Notes under the pieces: model-generated
What the model saw: only the letters and a program-made list of their open reading frames with translations
Told to the model about the DNA's origin: nothing
Database searches by the model: none
DNA from: a bacterium
GTDB taxonomy: Bacteria > Bacillota_I > Bacilli_A > RF39 > UBA660
Direction: 5' to 3'
Length of the DNA: 54,106 nt
Assembly: GCA_029007115.1 (NCBI GenBank)
Contig: JAQXHG010000035.1
Location: 1-54,106, forward strand
Shown here: positions 51,590 through 54,106 of the stretch, one piece after another
How positions within the stretch are numbered: position 1 is the first letter of the stretch
Layout of the letters: each line of letters begins with the position of its first letter
Position numbers and translations under genes: made by a program

Positions 51590-52630
51590 AATATCAATTA
51601 TTTTTGCTTTATTTGGATCCACTAATATTTTAACAGCTCCATCTTTTCCACTAGTTAATCTTTCAAATGCATTTTGTACTTCATCTAATATAACTATATC
51701 ATCAACAAACCTCTCAAGATTAATTTTCTTAGTTGTAAGTAATTTAATAACTTCATCAAATTCTTCTGGCTTATAAGCAATAGAGCCTTTAATATTTATT
51801 TCTTTCATAACAGCAGCAACCATAGGCACATTTACATTTTCCATTGAAATACCAACCATTGTCAAATTTCCATTTGGTTTTGTAAACATAATAGCACTAC
51901 TTAAAGCAGGACTATTTCCACAGCAATCCGCTACAATATCAAAACCATTTTTAGTTACCGAAAATAATTTTTCAGCTAATTTAGGATCTAACGCATTAAA
52001 CCATTCATCAGCAACACCAAGTTTAACTGATTTAGCACCTCTTAGTGGATTAGTTTCTGTAAGTGCAATATATGAACAACCTTTAAGTCTTAAAAATACT
52101 GCTGTTAATAAGCCTATTATTCCACCACCTATTACAAGCGCCTTATCTCCTTTTTTAACGTTTGATATATCTGCAGCTCTTAATGCTACTGCAGCGGGCT
52201 CAATCATTGCTCCAGCATCATAAGAAACATTATCTGGTAGCAATCTAACCATATCTTCTCTAACTAATATTCTGCCACCAAATCCACCTGGTGTTTCTGT
52301 AGTAAGTCCAATTGCATGAGACCAAGTCTGACTACATATTTGAACTTCTCCGCTCTTACATTCTTTACATTCTAAACATGGTGTTATAGGAAGCGCAGTA
52401 ACTCTATCACCCGCATTAAACTTTTTACTACCTCCATTATCAATTACTATTCCCGAAAACTCATGTCCCATTACTAATCCCTTTGGCATTCCTGCATACC
52501 AATAATGAATATCAGAACCACATATACCTGCTTTAATTACATCAATTAAAATATATCCTTCTTTTCCTACTGGTGCTTCTTTTTTTTCAATTACTAATTT
52601 TTTAGGACCTGCTATTGTCACACATCTCAT
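51584..52630 (-). CDS. Zinc-dependent alcohol or polyol dehydrogenase (MDR family)
   Basis: The 348-residue protein is a medium-chain dehydrogenase related to sorbitol, butanediol and threonine dehydrogenases. Catalytic zinc ligands are in KAGICGSDIHYW (Cys) and GHEFSGIV (His-Glu). The structural zinc site is CLECKECKSGEVQIC. The NAD-binding turn is VIGGGIIGLLTAVFL. The start is ATG at 52630, after AGAGGTTGATAGT; a longer frame begins 18 codons earlier without a ribosome binding site. It has its own terminator. The true substrate is unknown. Confidence 0.88.
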   Translation of the reverse strand: MRCVTIAGPKKLVIEKKEAPVGKEGYILIDVIKAGICGSDIHYWYAGMPKGLVMGHEFSGIVIDNGGSKKFNAGDRVTALPITPCLECKECKSGEVQICSQTWSHAIGLTTETPGGFGGRILVREDMVRLLPDNVSYDAGAMIEPAAVALRAADISNVKKGDKALVIGGGIIGLLTAVFLRLKGCSYIALTETNPLRGAKSVKLGVADEWFNALDPKLAEKLFSVTKNGFDIVADCCGNSPALSSAIMFTKPNGNLTMVGISMENVNVPMVAAVMKEINIKGSIAYKPEEFDEVIKLLTTKKINLERFVDDIVILDEVQNAFERLTSGKDGAVKILVDPNKAKIIDIK

Positions 52631-52687
52631 ACTATCAACCTCTATTCTTAAAACTATTCTATCATAATATTTTAAAAAAATCATTAA

Positions 52688-52722
52688 AAAATCACATATA
52701 AATAATTTTTATATGTGATTTT
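52688..52722 (-). terminator. Terminator of the rubrerythrin gene
   Basis: A 15-base-pair stem (52688-52702 with 52708-52722) is followed by TTTTTAATGA on the minus strand. Confidence 0.85.
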
Positions 52723-52725
52723 ATA

Positions 52726-53268
52726 TTATAAATAGTTTTCTGCTTTAACTTCCATGTAACTTTCTGGATGTTTACATACAGGACATACTTTAAGAGCTTT
52801 AGTTCCCTTATAAATATGGCCACAATTTCTACAAATCCAAACTTTTTCTTCACCTTTTTCAAATACTAAATTATTTTCTACATTTCCAACTAAAGTCATA
52901 TATCTCTCTTCATGATGTTTTTCTATTTCTCCAACCATAGAAAATAATTTTGCTATTTCTGTGAATCCTTCTTCTTCTGCTACTTTTGCAAATTCTTTAT
53001 ACATTTCTGTCCATTCATAATTTTCACCAGCAGCAGCATCTTTTAAATTATCAATTGTTGATGGAACATCTCCTCCATGTAATTGTTTAAACCATAATTT
53101 AGCATGTTCTTTTTCATTATTAGCTGTTTCTTCAAAAATAGCTGCTATTTGTTCATATCCATCCTTCTTAGCTTTAGAAGCGTAATAAGTATATTTATTT
53201 CTTGCTTGACTTTCCCCAGCAAAAGCAGCCATTAGATTTGCTTCTGTTTTACTTCCTTTTAATTCCAT
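52726..53268 (-). CDS. rbr: Rubrerythrin
   Basis: Rubrerythrin reduces hydrogen peroxide in anaerobes. The 180 residues have a ferritin-like diiron domain ([20 protein letters not shown], then [14 protein letters not shown] and [11 protein letters not shown]) and a C-terminal rubredoxin domain with Cys-pairs in [12 protein letters not shown] and [25 protein letters not shown] precedes ATG and a strong promoter lies upstream. Presence fits an anaerobic host that meets oxygen. It is a single-gene unit. Confidence 0.97.
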   Translation of the reverse strand: MELKGSKTEANLMAAFAGESQARNKYTYYASKAKKDGYEQIAAIFEETANNEKEHAKLWFKQLHGGDVPSTIDNLKDAAAGENYEWTEMYKEFAKVAEEEGFTEIAKLFSMVGEIEKHHEERYMTLVGNVENNLVFEKGEEKVWICRNCGHIYKGTKALKVCPVCKHPESYMEVKAENYL

Positions 53269-53322
53269 AATTATACCTCCTTAAAATTTATTCATGTAAA
53301 ATTATAATCATTTACAAATAAA

Positions 53323-53351
53323 ATTCTATAATATTAAATTATGAAAGTCAA
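53323..53351 (-). promoter_or_regulatory. Promoter of rubrerythrin
   Basis: On the minus strand, TTGACT (53351-53346) and TAGAAT (53328-53323) are 17 bases apart. Confidence 0.75.
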
Positions 53352-53380
53352 CAAATTCTAATTGAATTTTTAATAAAAAT

Positions 53381-53398
53381 CCACGTCTAAAGGCGTGG
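53381..53398 (-). terminator. End hairpin of the IS200-type element, also a terminator
   Basis: CCACG (53381-53385) pairs with CGTGG (53394-53398) and is followed by ATTTTTATT on the minus strand. It probably both marks the element's 3' end for the transposase and ends transcription. Confidence 0.55.
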
Positions 53399-53479
53399 TT
53401 TTTCTCTGAAGCCTATAAGGCTTAGTACTGGCTGGCCACATTTGTGGCCTTTTTAGTATGCCAATCGCCTTTGTCACTC

Positions 53480-53947
53480 TTACTTACCCGTAAACGGGTC
53501 TTTATATTCTTTCAAACTTCTTTTATCTTTTATTTGGTCTTCTAATTCTTGATTTTGAATATATTTTTTTATTGTAGTTTTATTTAATCCTACTGTACTT
53601 ACAAAATATCCTTCTGCCCAAAATGTTCGTTGTCCATAATTATATTTTAAGTTTGCGTGTTCTTCAAATATCATCAAACTACTTTTACCTTTTAAATATC
53701 CCATAAATGATGATATACTTATCTTAGGTGGTATTTTTACTAACATGTGTATATGATCTGCACATGCATTTGCTTCTACTATTTCCACTCCCTTATAATC
53801 ACATAGTCTTCTTAAATACCTACCTATATCTCGTCTTAATTTGTGATATATTGCTTTTCTTCTATATTTTGGTGTGAAGACTATGTGATATTGGCAATCC
53901 CATTTTGTATGTGACAGTGAACTTATATCGTCGTTCTTAAATCTCAT
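53480..53947 (-). CDS. tnpA: IS200/IS605-family transposase TnpA
   Basis: TnpA is a single-domain HUH Y1 transposase that moves the element as single-stranded DNA. The 155 residues have the family start (LSHTKWDCQYHIVFTPKYRR), the HUH metal-binding motif ADHIHMLVKIPP, and the catalytic tyrosine near TTIKKYIQNQE. GRYLRRLCDYKGVEIVE is also typical. The protein is full length. AAAGGAGGAATAA precedes the start, but that site can be hidden by an inverted repeat upstream. No TnpB gene is in the window. Confidence 0.95.
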   Translation of the reverse strand: MRFKNDDISSLSHTKWDCQYHIVFTPKYRRKAIYHKLRRDIGRYLRRLCDYKGVEIVEANACADHIHMLVKIPPKISISSFMGYLKGKSSLMIFEEHANLKYNYGQRTFWAEGYFVSTVGLNKTTIKKYIQNQELEDQIKDKRSLKEYKDPFTGK

Positions 53948-53953
53948 TCATTT

Positions 53954-54017
53954 ATTCCTCCTTTTGATTTTATTTTCCGGTTGGCATACCAGAACTTATT
54001 ATATCAAAAGGAGAAAT
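53954..54017 (-). promoter_or_regulatory. Inverted repeat hiding the tnpA ribosome binding site
   Basis: Bases 53954-53968 and 54003-54017 pair over 15 positions; the one exception (53957 with 54014) is G.U in the tnpA mRNA. The tnpA ribosome binding site AAAGGAGG lies within the 3' arm. The loop is 34 bases. Related structures in Salmonella IS200 keep TnpA synthesis very low. Confidence 0.65.
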
Positions 54018-54078
54018 AAGTGCATACGAGTGCTGTCGCTTTTTCAGTTCTCACGGACATAGTCCGTGGTTTTAACAA

Positions 54079-54098
54079 GCTTACAATGAATTGTAAGC
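54079..54098. repeat. Palindrome near the right edge
   Basis: GCTTACAAT (54079-54087) pairs perfectly with ATTGTAAGC (54090-54098). It could be the outer hairpin of the IS200-type element or a host terminator; the window ends 8 bases later. Confidence 0.5.
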
Positions 54099-54106
54099 AA
54101 ATAAAA

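Larger units (their letters stand above)
53377..54080 (-). mobile_element. IS200/IS605-type insertion sequence
   Basis: The element has one transposase gene (53480-53947) flanked by hairpins rather than inverted ends. At the 3' end are CCACG (53381-53385) pairing with CGTGG (53394-53398), AAGCC/GGCTT (53409-53423) and GGCCAC/GTGGCC (53434-53449). At the 5' end are CACGGAC (54052-54058) pairing with GTCCGTG (54062-54068). An inverted pair TTGGCATAC / GTATGCCAA (53981-53989 and 53456-53464) flanks the gene. Such hairpin ends fit single-strand transposition. The outer boundaries are approximate; a separate 9-bp hairpin at 54079-54098 may be host or element. Confidence 0.75.

Overview
The window is a compact, very AT-rich stretch of a low-GC Firmicutes-type chromosome (class Bacilli; an uncultured gut lineage near RF39 or Erysipelotrichia is my guess, not proven). 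The evidence is AAGGAGG-type ribosome binding sites, TTGACA/TATAAT promoters with 17-base spacers, a T-box leader, Gram-positive lipoprotein and PASTA-PBP genes, and the sporulation genes spoIIGA, sigE, sigG and ylmC/ymxH, which point to an endospore former or a recent descendant of one. Tryptophan is read from TGG. Almost every gene ends in TAA or TAG; I found TGA ending only lspA and a decayed deacetylase gene. No stretch over 300 bases lacks a gene, except 388-760, which holds a tRNA-Ser gene, its promoter and terminator.

Layout. 1-140 is the end of an IS3-like element running off the left edge. 151-8722: small membrane protein, tRNA-Ser(GCT), Tex-type RNA-binding protein, VanY-type carboxypeptidase, cadherin-like surface protein, pyrimidine-nucleoside phosphorylase, membrane phosphoesterase, a short SSB and an unknown membrane protein. 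8842-21451: YbaK-type editing deacylase, SufS-like cysteine desulfurase, HIT protein, an unknown surface protein, an orphan HerA-type ATPase, a T-box/HD hydrolase/valS operon, a SpoVD-like PBP and PPi-dependent phosphofructokinase. 21597-28563: a pilin-like protein with a duplicated domain, a broken polysaccharide deacetylase, trpS, lexA, a DUF7666-like protein, rhomboid protease and TspO-like protein.

28550-42959 is a rearranged version of the Bacillus dcw/spo neighbourhood. On the minus strand, in order of transcription, lie ftsA-ftsZ, a membrane protein-murB, an unknown gene, spoIIGA-sigE, three unusual genes (two repeat-rich membrane proteins and a small protein), then sigG-ylmC-lspA-rluD. 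rpsD (with a leader) and an L28-like gene sit on the opposite strand. 42453-53268 holds a secreted protein, a LolA/GerS-like lipoprotein, DUF378, queH, the rplK-rplA operon with a leader, two tandem fused ABC transporters, a zinc alcohol dehydrogenase and rubrerythrin. The right edge is an IS200-type element.

Most notable: (a) two genes whose only well-placed start is an AUU codon; (b) a deacetylase gene disrupted at two simple-sequence repeats plus an in-frame TGA; (c) both insertion sequences carry a hairpin that hides the transposase ribosome binding site; (d) about eleven genes whose stop codon lies inside the terminator hairpin; (e) a block of repeat-rich membrane proteins placed between sigE and sigG. 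I found no CRISPR array, prophage or recognised defence island.
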